Part shown: positions 31,490 through 41,917 of the stretch, piece after piece
Position numbering within the stretch: position 1 is the stretch's first letter
How the letters are laid out: the number at the start of each line of letters is the position of its first letter
NCBI RefSeq assembly: GCF_022682495.2
Contig: NC_071391.1
Span: 14,731,680 to 14,795,679, forward strand
Length of the DNA: 64,000 nt
Reading direction: 5' to 3'
From: Desmodus rotundus
Lineage: Eukaryota > Chordata > Mammalia > Chiroptera > Phyllostomidae
Made by a program: the position numbers and the translations under genes
The notes under the pieces: model-generated
Seen by the model: only the letters and a program-made list of their open reading frames with translations
The model's database searches: none
What the model was told of the DNA's origin: nothing

Positions 31490-32060
31490 CTGTACTGATG
31501 CCTGATATTTACTGTGCAGGTACGCTCTACCCTCATTTTAAAAATAAGGTACAATACACATGATGGAATATGATTCAGCCTTAGAGAAGAAGGACATTTC
31601 TGGCACGTGCTACACCATGGATCACCTTGGAAGACATCACTAAGTGAAGTAAGCCAGTCACCAAAGGACAAATACTATAGCACCCCGCTTATATGAAGTA
31701 CCCAGAGTAGTTAGATTCATAGAGACAGAAAGTAGACTGGCGGTTTCCAGGGGCTGGGGGAGCCAGGGAACAGGAGCTCATGTTTAAAGGCTACCGAGTT
31801 TAAATGTTGCAAGATGAAAACGGTTCTGGAGACGGATGGTGTGATGGTTGCACCACAAAGTGAATGTACTCGATGCCCCGAGCTCCACACTTAAAAATGG
31901 TCAAGGTGGTCCATTTCGCGAGAAGTGTATTTCACCACAATAAAAAAAAGATCAGGTGAAACCCAGGGGAGTTATTCGCCCAAGGTTACGCAGCTACTAG
32001 GAAGCAGAGCCTAAACTGGAACCCACACAAGGCGACTCTGGAATTCACACTCATCACCCC
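31490..32060 (-). repeat. MIR, reverse, apparently split by an L1 insertion
   Basis: The left part 'gatatttactgtgcagg' and 'ctaccctcattttaaaaata' (to about 31550) and the right part 'gttattcgcccaaggttacg', then 'cagctactaggaagc' (from about 31968) are consecutive pieces of one reversed MIR. The L1 3' end at 31552-31956 sits between them. This supports an insertion order of MIR first and L1 second. Confidence 0.55.
31552..31956 (+). mobile_element. old L1 3' end, forward
   Basis: 'ggaatatgattcagccttag', 'gtgaagtaagccagtcacca', 'tagagacagaaagtagactg', 'gcggtttccaggggctgggg' and 'gtgatggttgcaccacaaag' lead to an A-rich tail 'caataaaaaaaag' at about 31939-31951. These are the end of L1 ORF2 and its 3' UTR, fully decayed. 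Confidence 0.88.
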
Positions 32061-32589
32061 GAAACCTTTCCCACAGACCACTGCAGTACAAGGGGGGGGA
32101 GCGCCCCTGGTGCACAAACAAGCCAGGGGCCAGCACAGCACCGTAGGCAGCGACGGAGCTCCACGGGCCAACCCTGTACAGGAAGCGGGTCCCCCAGCCT
32201 CCCTGAATCCACGCCTCCCTGCAGAGTGGAGATTGTAAAGACACCACCTCAAAGGGAGAAAGGGAGGATGAAATGAGATCATGCGCCCAGCTTGGTGCTG
32301 AGCTCAGTGTGGAGGACTGACTAACATACAAAAAGGGTGCAGACTCCGTGACAAGGTGTGGGCCCCATAACAAAGGTTTGCTCACTCCACTGTGGGGGTG
32401 ACAGAGGAAGTAATATGACTGACATCAAGGCCACTCTTTGAAGTAGGTATCATCTGAGTGAAGGGTAGAGTAGGGTTTGAACAGGAGGCTGCAAAGTAGG
32501 GATGGCGTTCCCGGTGGAGGTTACAGTGGGAGGTGGGCGTGGGGGCACTCTCTGATCTGTTCTGAGAACTTTCAACTAGGCTTATGGGA
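32061..32589. other. unassigned sequence
   Basis: 'gaggatgaaatgagatcatg' near 32263 might be a MIR tail. Nothing else recognised. Confidence 0.35.
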
Positions 32590-33150
32590 CTGGAGTATAG
32601 AATCGAAATAACCGATCAGTTCTTAGGGGTGCAAATTACAGAAACACAGTTCAAAGGGAATTTTTGCTCATTTTATCAGAAGAATGTAGGCAATGAGCTT
32701 CAGGTGCAGCTGGATCCAGGTGCTCAAAAGATGTCATTTATTTTATTTTTTTAAGGTTTATTTTATTCTCTTTTAAGAGAAGGAAGAAGGGAGAGAGAGA
32801 GAAAGAGAGAGAAACATTGATGTGAGAGAAAAACATCCATTGCTTGCCTCCACATGCCCCCACTGGGGATCAAACCCACAACCAAGGCATGTGCCCTGAC
32901 CTGGAATTGAACCAGCGACCTTTTGGTTACAGGACAACACTCCAACTAACTGACCCACAGCGGCCAGGGCAAAGGCTGTCATTTAGATTCAGTTTCTCTT
33001 CCATCTCCTGGTTCTGCTCTCCTTGCACTGGCTTCCCTATGAGACAAAAGAATGTCTCGAAGCTTTTCTCCCTCCTGCTTCAACCCCGGGTGGGAAAGAA
33101 CAGATCTTTCCCAGTAACTTCAAACAAAGTCCCAGAGTGGACTCCAACTG
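32590..33150. repeat. old interspersed repeat, interrupted by Ves
   Basis: 'aaattacagaaacacagttc', 'cagctggatccaggtgctca' and, beyond the SINE, 'gattcagtttctcttccatc' and 'tctgctctccttgcactggc' form one recurrent mammalian repeat whose family I cannot name. The Ves element at 32741-32970 separates the two halves. A related copy may lie at 42815-43120. Confidence 0.5.
32741..32970 (-). mobile_element. Ves SINE (tRNA-derived, bat-specific), reverse
   Basis: On the minus strand it reads ggccgctgtgggtcagttag, a tRNA-like head with a 'ctggttcaattcc' B-box, then 'gggcacatgccttggttgtg', a GA/CT-rich segment and an A-rich tail. Flanks 'aaagatgtcattta' (32727-32740) and 'aaaggctgtcattta' (32971-32985) are an imperfect target-site duplication. 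It is nested in an older repeat. Confidence 0.88.
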
Positions 33151-33729
33151 ACCCAGCTTCCACGTCAAGCCATCCCTGAACACTGCCTTGCTCAGAGCTA
33201 CTGTTTGGACTGGGGCTTGGGCCCACCCTTGGAGCTGGGATGAGGGGGTGGGTCAGCCCTGCCTGGATGACAGGGGCTGAGAGTGGAGGCTGGGCAGTTC
33301 CTCAGAGGAAACCCAGGATGACATTTCCAGAAGGAGGGAAATGAATGTTAAGCAGACAAAAACGCCAGGCGTCCTCTGTAGGTAGCAAGAGCTAAGACTG
33401 CAAAGAGAAGCCCTCCTCTAATTCCCAGTGCCACCCCTCCCCCCAATTTTCTACACCTCCCAGCCTCCCGCTCCTGCTCCAGCAAGACATACTCATTTGC
33501 GCCTCTGGTTCCTCTCTGCACATGTTTCCACCCTCCCTGGATGCTGGGTGTAATAGGGTCCCATCCTAGGTGCCAGCAACACCTTCTGGCAGCACAGCAC
33601 CCGCCAGCTGCCACTCCCCACCCGGGACTGTGGCCACCTTATTTGAGTTCATGGGAACTGATGGCTGGGCTGTGTGCGTCTCAGGCTGACCTTTTCTACG
33701 GCCTCCACCCCCTGCTTTCGAGATCCCTG
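33151..33729. other. unassigned sequence
   Basis: No repeat or exon recognised. Confidence 0.35.
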
Positions 33730-33930
33730 GCTGTCTAGGGGAGCATGAGACGTTCTGGCCCACAATAGCCTTAATCAGGTTTTTAGGCACAATCTCAGAA
33801 GACTCTCACTGGCTCTGCTGATATGCCAGTGCCAAATATAGAACAGGCCCAGCCACCCCACCCCTTAATTGTGTAATTTGTTCGAATCAGATGATAACAC
33901 TAGCCTGGGGAGACATTATTTGTGATAACC
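33730..33930. promoter_or_regulatory. single-copy block, weak regulatory candidate
   Basis: Repeat-free with 'aatagccttaatcaggtttt', 'ccttaattgtgtaatttgtt' and 'tcagatgataacactagcct' (TAAT and GATA-like words). Inference only. Confidence 0.2.
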
Positions 33931-34134
33931 CAGCCAGCCCCACCTGGGTTTGGTCCAAGACAGCATCAGGGGGGAGAGGCATGCCTGTAGCTTCAGCCCC
34001 CTTCTCTGCATCGTCTTCCCTTTTTAGCTCCCATTCCTGGTCCCAGTGGCCATCTGCTTCTGCTGCTGCTGCCTCTCACCCCTCCCCCCAAGTCCCTGAA
34101 AAACTCATGTGGTGTGAAGGAAAGGGGCATGTAC
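33931..34134. other. unassigned sequence with short CTG run
   Basis: A 'ctgcttctgctgctgctgcc' run near 34050-34070 is the only feature seen. Confidence 0.35.
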
Positions 34135-34310
34135 CCATTCATTCACCCTGCAGACAATCATCGAGCTCACACTATGCGTGCAGACACTGTGAAGTACTAG
34201 GGACAGAGACAGGACGTCAGCCCTGGCCACTCAGATGACAGCCTAGTTGGGGAGGGGAGGCCTCTCAGGAGGATTTGGGGTCTTCAGTGACAAGCCTCCC
34301 AGTGAAGTAG
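34135..34310 (-). repeat. L2 fragment, reverse
   Basis: 'cccattcattcaccctgcag', then 'agacactgtgaagtactagg' and 'cctctcaggaggatttgggg', follow the reversed L2 order. Confidence 0.55.
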
Positions 34311-34659
34311 AGCCAGGAGGGGTGCCAAGGACTATCTGGGGGCAACAGGGCCTCAGAGAAGAGTATGGCCCAAAGCGAACAGCTGGACATGCAGAGCAGA
34401 GTCTTGCTCTCAACTTCCCTCGAGAGCGCTGGCCCCTTGACCATGGCCATGGGCTCCTTCCTGTCCAGGCTTGGAAATGGTCTTTGCTCTCAGGGGAGGT
34501 GGGAACACATGGATGTTTCAACCTTTCCTTTTCTGCATCCTCTCCAGTTCCAGGAATAATCCCCATTCATTCACACAACAGAAAGGGCAGCAGCACCCTC
34601 TGAGGCCAGGCAGACCATGGAGCCAGCCGCTGGGGCACAGGGTGAGCCAGAGCCACCAA
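34311..34659. other. unassigned sequence
   Basis: No feature recognised. Overlapping frames on both strands share the same bases without any motif. Confidence 0.35.
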
Positions 34660-34834
34660 CAGAAATACCTCTGGGCCTTTGCCTAGGCTGTTCCCTCTGC
34701 CTGGCACTCCCTTCTCACCTCACCCACTTGTCAGAGGCTCAGTCTGATAGCAGCTCAGAAGAGTTTTTCTGACCTTTCCATTTCCCCCAGGACCGGGACA
34801 CTTCAGTGACAGTAACAGCCTTACTGTGCCTCCC
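34660..34834 (+). repeat. L2 fragment, forward
   Basis: 'tctgggcctttgcctaggct' and 'gttccctctgcctggcactc' are near-consensus L2 words at 34672-34710. Confidence 0.75.
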
Positions 34835-34960
34835 ATTTGCTGTGCCAGACATTTCACATGCTATTCTCACATCACCTATGGGGTGGGCTCCTTTCTGCTC
34901 CTTGTACAGATGAGAAATCAGGCTCAGGAGAGGCTAGATAACAAGGATGCACACTCCCCC
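34835..34960 (-). repeat. MIR fragment, reverse
   Basis: 'gctgtgccagacatttcaca', 'tgctattctcacatcaccta' and 'gtacagatgagaaatcaggc', then 'tcaggagaggct', match reversed MIR. Confidence 0.75.
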
Positions 34961-35529
34961 CTTCCAGGGAACCTGGGCAAAGTCAGCCCTAGGGGCGGGG
35001 ACCATGCCTGTCAACAGGGACCTGAAACTCACTCCTCCTCCACACCTTTCTCTTTCCAATTATAAACCCATTTCCTGTTCAGACAAGCAGGAAGCAAGGT
35101 TTCCTGCTTCCTTTTAAAATTCCCAACTAGATTTTTCTTTGACCCCTGATTCCTGAGGCTGGTCTAGCAGCAATCCATAAGGAGGTCTTGATTTAAAAAA
35201 TAAGTCGGCCGTCTACTGGGCTTTCATCTTTCTCTCCTCTGTTGTCATCTCGAGCAATTTCACGATGCTCAGCCTGTGACTCACACATCTGCGTGGATCC
35301 CAGTCCTCCCCCCAACCCCCCGCTACCACACACACACAGCTCATAGCAGCAGCGCAGGGCCTCTGACTTTGCTTGCTAGCGGTCTCCGCCTGTGCCAACC
35401 TCTGCCTAGAGCTCCGCATCCCAGACTCTTGGGTTAATCAGGCTGATTGGTTTTAATCAGTTCCCTGCTGCCAACAAATCACCCAGCCGCAGAGCGGGGG
35501 TAGGCAGGGGAGGGAGCCTGATTCAGCGG
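34961..35529. other. unassigned; TAATC-rich patch at 35415-35480
   Basis: 'tgggttaatcaggctgattg', then 'gttttaatcagttccctgct', place two TTAATCAG words 24 bases apart (bicoid-class homeodomain-like cores) next to a CCAAT-type ATTGG. The rest is unrecognised. Confidence 0.3.
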
Positions 35530-35615
35530 GCAGGCAGGGACTTGCTGTGTGTGACTTGCAAAACGATGACCTTCTCTGAGCCTCCGTTCCCTCATGTGCT
35601 CATGTTAGCAAGAGA
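35530..35615 (+). repeat. MIR core fragment, forward
   Basis: 'gacttgctgtgtgtgacttg' and 'ctctgagcctccgttccctc' match MIR head-core words. Confidence 0.65.
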
Positions 35616-35654
35616 GAGAAAATCATTCTACAATAATGGAGGCGCTCCTTCATG

Positions 35655-35800
35655 AGGTTTTCTTGGAGCACCTACTCCATGTGCTAGACAATGTTTTGGG
35701 CCCTGAGATGTATTTTTGAACAAAAAGGATGAGCCTCCTCCCTCTTAGCACTTACATGCTTTTAGGAGAGACTGAAGCTGTAGACCAGCAGGCTCACTAC
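35655..35800 (-). repeat. L2 fragment, reverse
   Basis: 'ggagcacctactccatgtgc', then 'tagacaatgttttgggccct' and 'cttagcacttacatgctttt', match the reversed L2 3' end. Confidence 0.7.
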
Positions 35801-35944
35801 GGAGACCACTAGCCCCTGGGGAGGGGTTGCAGGTACTACTGTCTCTTTGAGTCTTGACCCCAGGGCTGAAGAGATAAATGTGGGTGTTATCAGTCTATAC
35901 GGAAGGTGTTTAATGACCAGGATGGTGTCACATAGCACTTTAGG

Positions 35945-36150
35945 CTTAATGATAATTGCTGTCATTGAGTCCTACTTCACATCAGGTATTCGATTACCTT
36001 CCTTATCTTATTCAGTGCTTAAAACAACTCTGAGATTACCCCCGTTTTAAGGTGGAGGAAGCACAGGCACAGGTAAGCGAGGTATCTTGTTCAAGGTCAC
36101 ATGGGATGTGATCCAGGCCTGTCTGATTCCAAAGCCCACATCCCCTCAGT
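35945..36150 (-). repeat. MIR, reverse
   Basis: 'taatgataattgctgtcatt', 'cttattcagtgcttaaaaca', 'tgttcaaggtcacatgggat' and 'gcctgtctgattccaaagcc' give a nearly complete reversed MIR. Confidence 0.8.
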
Positions 36151-36879
36151 GGCCCTAGCAGAGCTGCCGTGGGTGTGTTCAGACAGAAGCAGGCTGACCA
36201 GTTCATTTGGGCTTGGCTGCAGAGGACCTAGGATGCCAGCCACAGAGTTCAAGTCCATGCAGAGGCAACAAAGTAAAAGTCTCAGCAAGGCACCGAGACT
36301 ACCGAGCTAACTTCTCCAGGCTATGCTTCCTTCCGAGACCTTAATTCCGCGAACTTTCAGCCCTCTCAGCATCCCATCTCCTGGGGGTCTGCCAGGCAGA
36401 GCTGTGACCCACGTAGCTGGAGAGGCCTGGAAGTTGCTGTCAGCTCCTCCGGAAGAAAGCTGGGGGAGCACAAAGCACCCAGGTGTCCCCTCCTGCCCAA
36501 GAGACATCCCTTCTCTAGGACAGTCAGACCTCTTTCTTCCGAGCAGACAAGACCCCTGAAATCATCTGGAACGAGGCCTTCACTCACTCATAGGTAGAAG
36601 CCTGAGGACAGAGAGGTGAGTCTGGGCTGGAATACAGGTGTCCTGCCTCTGTCTTATGAGGTCATACAGTCCAGAAGGCTTTCTCTTCTTTCCCCGGACT
36701 CAGAACTGACTGGGATGGTCAGGGTGTGCTTCCCTGGCCAGCAGCCTCAGGGCAGAAATGCCGTCCCTGGGCCTGGGGCCCGGCGACCTGTGCTTTCCCA
36801 AGCCCCCCAAGTGATTCTGGAACCTCCAAAATTTGAGAAGCATAGGCTCCAGCTGGGTTCCCCTTCAGGTCACGCAGTC
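36151..36879. other. unassigned; weak MIR remnant near 36580-36670
   Basis: 'aggtagaagcctgaggacag', then 'agaggtgagtctgggctgga', may be a reversed MIR core. Otherwise unrecognised. Confidence 0.3.
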
Positions 36880-37110
36880 CCCATTCTTCACTGGATTTGC
36901 TCAATCATTCTAAATACAGACATGATCATGACATTTGCTGCCCCAAACCCTTCGGTGGCCCCCGGAATCGGACAGTTTGGGGCAGCACTTCAGATTCTCT
37001 TGGCCTTGCCTCTCATCTCAGCCATAGCTGTGATGCCCAGCTCCGGGCAAGTTTGTTTGTGGTTCATTGGTTTTCCATGCAGTTTTGACAAGCTTCACAA
37101 GCAGGAGTGA
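36880..37110 (+). repeat. L2-like fragment, forward, weak
   Basis: 'ccaaacccttcggtggcccc' and 'cagattctcttggccttgcc' resemble the L2 'tcaatggctccccattgccc' segment and the region after it. Low certainty. Confidence 0.4.
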
Positions 37111-37824
37111 CCTGCCTTGTGCCACGAACCTGCCGATGTCCCTCCTGATCCTTCTTGGCCTGTGCCGTCTCTAGCCCAGAAGCGCAGGAGGAGTTGCTGC
37201 CCCATAGGGCCACCGTGACCAATGGCAGATGAAGCCTGTGCGTAAATACTTCCCACTCTCTTCCTGCTCGGAGTCCTGTGGCAGCCCCGAGGGAAGGCGC
37301 AGCTTTGCCTGGGACCCACTCCCCATGCCCCCTCCTGGTCCCTGGATCACACTCTCCGTCTAAGTGCTCGCCCTTTGGTCTTTGCTGTGGGTTCTGCTTT
37401 CTGCACACCCTGGGCTCAGACATGCCCCATTACCTGTTCACATCCAGCTGGCGGATGTCCAGTTCCTACAAGGCTAGAATCTAGGGCGGAAGTCATACAC
37501 TGAGCCAGACAAACTGCCCTCCTCACGGCCCTAATAACCGATAATGCACTGTGGTGTTGGGGAAGGCGAGGCACCTTCCCTGAGGCCTCCCCCTGCCGTG
37601 GCGGTGCGGCCGTGGTGATGTGAAATCAGACCCAAAAGGGAAAGCGTGCCAAGCTTTCTGGAAGTGGAGAGATCCCCTACCATGTCCTTCTTTTCCTAGG
37701 CTTGATCTCTCCTCCTGCATCAGCTGGGCTCCTCTCCACTCCCCTGCATTCCCTGGCTCCCCAGGACCGCTGCAGAATGATACAACTGTTGTGACCACGT
37801 GCCAAGCGTTCCCTGTGGCTAGCT
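37111..37824. other. unassigned sequence
   Basis: No repeat or exon recognised. Confidence 0.35.
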
Positions 37825-38045
37825 CTATGTGTAATGGTTGACAGAGTGGACTCCCTGGGTTTGAGTCCTGGTCCTGCCACCTGTCACCTGCACAAGTTTG
37901 GACAAGAAACAACCAACGTGTGCCCCAGTGTCCACATTTGTGAAATGAGGACGAGAATACTTCCCTCATGGAGCCGCTAGGGAAGCAATTTAACACACAT
38001 AAAGTGTGTAGAGCTACGAGGGGCACGCAGTTAATGCGGTTTGCA
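37825..38045 (+). repeat. MIR, forward
   Basis: 'gacagagtggactccctggg', 'tttgagtcctggtcctgcca', 'gtccacatttgtgaaatgag' and 'acataaagtgtgtagagcta' run in MIR order. Confidence 0.8.
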
Positions 38046-38069
38046 TGTAGCTATTATATTAAAGTTGTT

Positions 38070-38220
38070 ATTCTCACCATAACGCTGTGAGCTAAGCATT
38101 ACCTTCCAAATATTCAGTTGGAAACTGAGGTTCAGAGAGGTTAAGTGAATTGTCCAAGATCACACAGCTGGTCAGAGATGGAGCTGGTACTTGAACCGGT
38201 CTGGCCCGCAGCCCTTGGCA
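38070..38220 (-). repeat. MIR, reverse
   Basis: 'gttggaaactgaggttcaga', 'gaggttaagtgaattgtcca' and 'agatcacacagctggtcaga' are close to consensus. It lies 25 bases after a forward MIR, tail to tail. Confidence 0.85.
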
Positions 38221-38449
38221 CTGAGGGACTGTTTCCTGGTGCTCAGGGACTGAGCTGCGTGGTTAAACCTTTCCTCTACCTTGAAGGAAGGCCTGGGCCC
38301 TGCTCGAGATCCCATCTGTGGATGGGCTTGGATTATGTGATGGAGGGAGAACATCTGGGGGACTTTAAGGGGCCTTGGGTGCAGACCAGCCTCCATCCCC
38401 CCAAACCTTGCTCTCTTTCTCTTGAATCCACTCACCCTTTCCCTAGCAT

Positions 38450-38760
38450 TCACTGTGACCAAGTGGTGACATTCGGGCTACTGGCATCAGAGAAGGAATT
38501 GGTACATAACCTTGTTTTCAAAGCATCATCTCAAAGAAAGGTCGTGCTCTTAGAGCCCTAGTGGGGTTAAACAAAGAGCAGCTTTGTGGTTAAACACACC
38601 TGGAAAATGTCCGGTTAAATCAAGTGGAAAGGCCTTTTTGTCCTGGGACTTCTGAGAACCTTTAACATGTCAGTATGAATGTGGCTCTTCAAAGGGGAGG
38701 GAAGCATTCATGTTTCCGGAACGGATTTACCCAGGGCGCCCTCCTTCCTGATGCCAGTGC
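38450..38760. promoter_or_regulatory. single-copy block, possible regulatory element
   Basis: Repeat-free sequence with three 'ggttaaa' words within about 60 bases (38566-38625) and 'ttaacatgtcagtatgaatg'. Inference only. Confidence 0.25.
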
Positions 38761-39369
38761 TTTGGATTGGCAGACTGTACTTTTGAGCACAGCTGCTGTA
38801 GTGTTTGGAGCACTTCTACCCTCTTCCAGACGGACAGATTGCCTTAGACAGATGGGGGCTTCCCTCCTGCCTGGGAAGTCTGTTCCCCGCTCTTGGAAGA
38901 AGCCATGAGTCACCACCCATCCTGCGCTTTGGGTGCCAGCTCTGGGGTGTGGGAAAGGGTGTGCTCAGCGAGACCTCCTGGCCTAGGAAGTGAACATCCC
39001 CTTGGAAAGCAGACCCCATGGTGGCTAAGGTTACTTATTACAACCATGTCAGTCATCAGAATTGAAATTCCTCCATACCAAGTGGTTAAAAGCTGCTTCT
39101 CTGAGCCCCACGTTCCCCAACCCCTACTGCTGACCCAGCCACCCTCGCCCCTCACATGGGATCCTTTGGGCCTTGCAAAGGGGTTAATGTTTGGCACAGT
39201 CTCCAGCAGGCCTGGGTCTAATTCCAGCTGGTCACAGCCCTGCCATACTAGATGATAAAGCATTTGAATATCATCCTTGGTATCAACCCTGAGTACCCAT
39301 CAGGTGCTCTGACATCGGGAGAGATGAGCAGATGAAGAACACAGGACCAATGGTTCTCTAGAGAAGACA
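38761..39369. other. unassigned sequence
   Basis: A weak MIR B-box-like word 'cctgggtctaattccagctg' lies near 39210. Otherwise nothing recognised. Confidence 0.35.
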
Positions 39370-39470
39370 GAGCACAGGATTAGGGGGCAGGTCTTTCCAG
39401 CTCTTTCCCTGCCGTTTCCCCACTGTGGGCCCTGGAGAGGTTACTGTGTCCCCTAATTCCCAGCATTGTC
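39370..39470 (+). repeat. MIR fragment, forward, weak
   Basis: 'tccctgccgtttccccactg', then 'tgggccctggagaggttact', fit MIR head-core spacing. Confidence 0.4.
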
Positions 39471-39679
39471 GTCGGCAGGCAGGGTGGTACGCAGGTCAGC
39501 CAAGGGCCTGTTTCTTCCTTTCTCGTGGCACCCAGGGCAAGATGCTGGTAGGGGGAAGGTGCCTGGAGTGACGCTCGTCCCAAGCGTCCTTCGCCCAGAA
39601 CAGCCTCCTTATTGAGGGAGCTGTTCCGCATCCACAGCTAATTACCCTCTAACTACCTGCTCCCCACTGGGCCCTGCCT

Positions 39680-39711
39680 GCTTTCTGCCTCCTGCCTCCT
39701 GCCTCCTGCCT
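39680..39711 (+). repeat. (CTGCCTC)4 minisatellite-like run
   Basis: Four units of a seven-base motif (ctgcctcctgcctcctgcct) end in 'gcctgggcagg'. Confidence 0.8.
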
Positions 39712-39954
39712 GGGCAGGAGATGGTGTCTAATTGGAAGTCACTGTGCCAACCTGGCAGGACTCCACTCCTGCTGGGGGAGGCGGTCTGGGTGTGAGACTG
39801 GCCCCGCCTGGCTCCCGAAGGCCACTTCCAGCTGAGGGACAGCAAAGACAAGTCTGGCTTCGGCTGAGTTACTGAGCCAGGGAGGGCAGGATGAGAAGGG
39901 TGTCCGCTGGGCTCCTGTTGTTAGAGGCTCTGCATCGGTTTGTTTTTCTGTAAA

Positions 39955-40160
39955 AACAATCTAGAGTAGTGGCTAGAGGTATAAGGCTGGAGCCCAACAG
40001 GCCTGCTTGGAATCCTGACACTCTGATGACCAGCCCGTGGCTTTAAAAGCATCATCTGATCCTCCGTGTTCCCACCTGAAGAAAGTTAATGCTAGTGTGG
40101 GGCGGACGTGAGAAAAAGACACGGAGAACATAGCATAGAGCCCAGCTCGCAGCTGTGGCT
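39955..40160 (+). repeat. MIR, forward
   Basis: 'agagtagtggctagaggtat', 'aggctggagcccaacaggcc', 'tgcttggaatcctgacactc' and 'catagcatagagcccagctc' mark head through tail. Confidence 0.7.
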
Positions 40161-40214
40161 ACAGTCACACGCTCCTGACTCCGTCCTACCTCCCGGGGTT
40201 GAAGGCCCCTCCGG

Positions 40215-40355
40215 ACCCTTGCACGCATGGTATCTCATTTAATGCTCACAACTGAATGAGGTTATTTGATTTTTTCGCAGGAAGAGAAACTGAGATTCAG
40301 AGAGGTAAAGTGATTTGCAAGATCCAAGCAGTAAGCAGAAGAGGTCTAATCCCAT
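40215..40355 (-). repeat. MIR, reverse
   Basis: 'tctcatttaatgctcacaac', 'aggaagagaaactgagattc' and 'agagaggtaaagtgatttgc' match reversed MIR. Tail to tail with the forward MIR 55 bases upstream. Confidence 0.8.
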
Positions 40356-40379
40356 TGTTCTTTCTGTATCTCCTCCTGA

Positions 40380-40445
40380 CATTCATTCATAAATATACAT
40401 TTATTGGATGCCTAGTACGTGCCCCACTTGATTCTGGCAAGGACT
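40380..40445 (-). repeat. L2 end fragment, reverse
   Basis: 'cattcattcataaatataca', then 'tttattggatgcctagtacg', match the reversed L2 terminus. Confidence 0.7.
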
Positions 40446-40917
40446 GGTCTCGAGACTTTTGGTCACCTTCACAGCTGTGGCAAACACTGTAACTTTGTCA
40501 CCCACCCCCTTTTCCCTGCAGGCCTCTGCTGTGGAGGTGAGAGAGACACATACTCAATTTCCCAGCCTCTTATAGCTAGAGATGTATCTGACCATCTGCT
40601 GGGGGGGGTTTGGGGCAATCAGTAGTGGGAGGTGGGTTGGTCTTTTAATGAAACCTTTGAATACTTCTAAAGATTTACAACTCCACTCATACAGAGAGCA
40701 GCTTCTACTCTCTTCCTTCCTTACATATAGACATGAGTTCTGGAGCTGCAGCAGCCACTGTGTGACCACGAGACCTCCCACGGAAAGAGGAAAACCAGTA
40801 AACTAAGGGTATCCAAGCAGACCGATTGGAATCCCGGCTTCCTGACAGCATTGTGGAGGCCCGAACTGCCACCCCAGTCACCCCCTCCCCATTGCTGCAG
40901 GGGCCCGATTTAGGCCA
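40446..40917. other. unassigned sequence
   Basis: No feature recognised. A run of eight G lies near 40602-40609. Confidence 0.35.
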
Positions 40918-41105
40918 GTGGTTCTCAAATTGTGGTGCCTGCTCGAACAGCAGCATTGGGATCATATAGAAACTTGTTAAAAAAGCAAAATTTTACCCCT
41001 CCTTCACCACAAACACCTGCAAAACCAAAAACTCTAAGCAATCAGGGTCTTAACAGATCCCTCTCAGCGATTCTGGTCACACTGAAGTCTAGGGGCCCCT
41101 GGTTT
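40918..41105 (+). mobile_element. MER5A-type hAT-Charlie relic
   Basis: 'cagtggttctcaaattgtgg' at about 40917 is the MER5A terminus. 'gcattgggatcatatagaaa', 'cttgttaaaaaagc' and 'gcgattctggtcacactgaa' follow. The far terminal repeat is lost. Confidence 0.75.
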
Positions 41106-41574
41106 AAATACCTTGTTAACCTGGCGCGTGTTTACTTGCATCTGAGTGCGGGTCTCGCTGGAACCACCTCTCTGAGCTTTTGCTCAGAGCCTTTTCTCTA
41201 CCCAGAATCTCCCCCTTCCTTCTTAGTCTTTTAAATTAAATGCATTCATTTTAATCATAGAAACCCGGAATGGCAGAAAATTCAGCTGTTGCGATTTGGC
41301 AAGGTGGATGATTATATTTTGGATTTGATCTCAGCCGTCTTGGAGGGCTAGATATAGACAGGCAAAAAACTGCACAATTGTCCTACTTTTGAAAAATTTC
41401 TTGTTCCAGCTGGAACACTCAGAATCGGTGTCTGTCTCCCTCCCTTTCACATTAGACCAGGACTGATCCGCGCGCTCCGGTATCCTTACTCTCAGCATCC
41501 ACAATTCCCCGGGGTCCTCCGCTCCGTAGGGCCTGTGCTGGCCCACGGCGAGAGGCTGTGACATCAAGGCTGTT
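41106..41574. other. unassigned sequence
   Basis: A TAAATTAAATGCATTCATTTTAAT patch lies at about 41230-41256. Nothing else recognised. Confidence 0.35.
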
Positions 41575-41917
41575 GTTTTAGTCAGACTTTGCTGCGTAAC
41601 AAACCGTGCCACATCTTGGTAGTCTGGAACCACAAGCATTTACTCTTTCCCTGGTTCTGAAGTTGACCGAGCAGTTGTTCTCTCTGTCTTGTCCATGTCC
41701 AGCTGGAAGGCCGGCAGTGGGGGGGCTGGGCCCTTCTCTCTCCACGTGGCTTTCAGCCTGGACTTCACAGCATGGTGGGTCTCAGGGCAGAGTTTCAAGA
41801 GGGCAAAGTCAGAAGCCGAAAGGCTTCTGAAGGCCTTGGCTCCAAAACTCATGCAACCTCACTTCTACCAGTTTTATTGGTGGGAGCAAGTCACAGGCCA
41901 GCCCAGATTCAAGGTGT
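41575..41917 (-). mobile_element. old LTR-like repeat, likely reverse
   Basis: 'gttttagtcagactttgctg', 'cgtaacaaaccgtgccacat', and the far end 'caagtcacaggccagcccag', then 'attcaaggtg', give both edges of the same repeat type as at 23945, 52640 and 60868. Confidence 0.5.
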
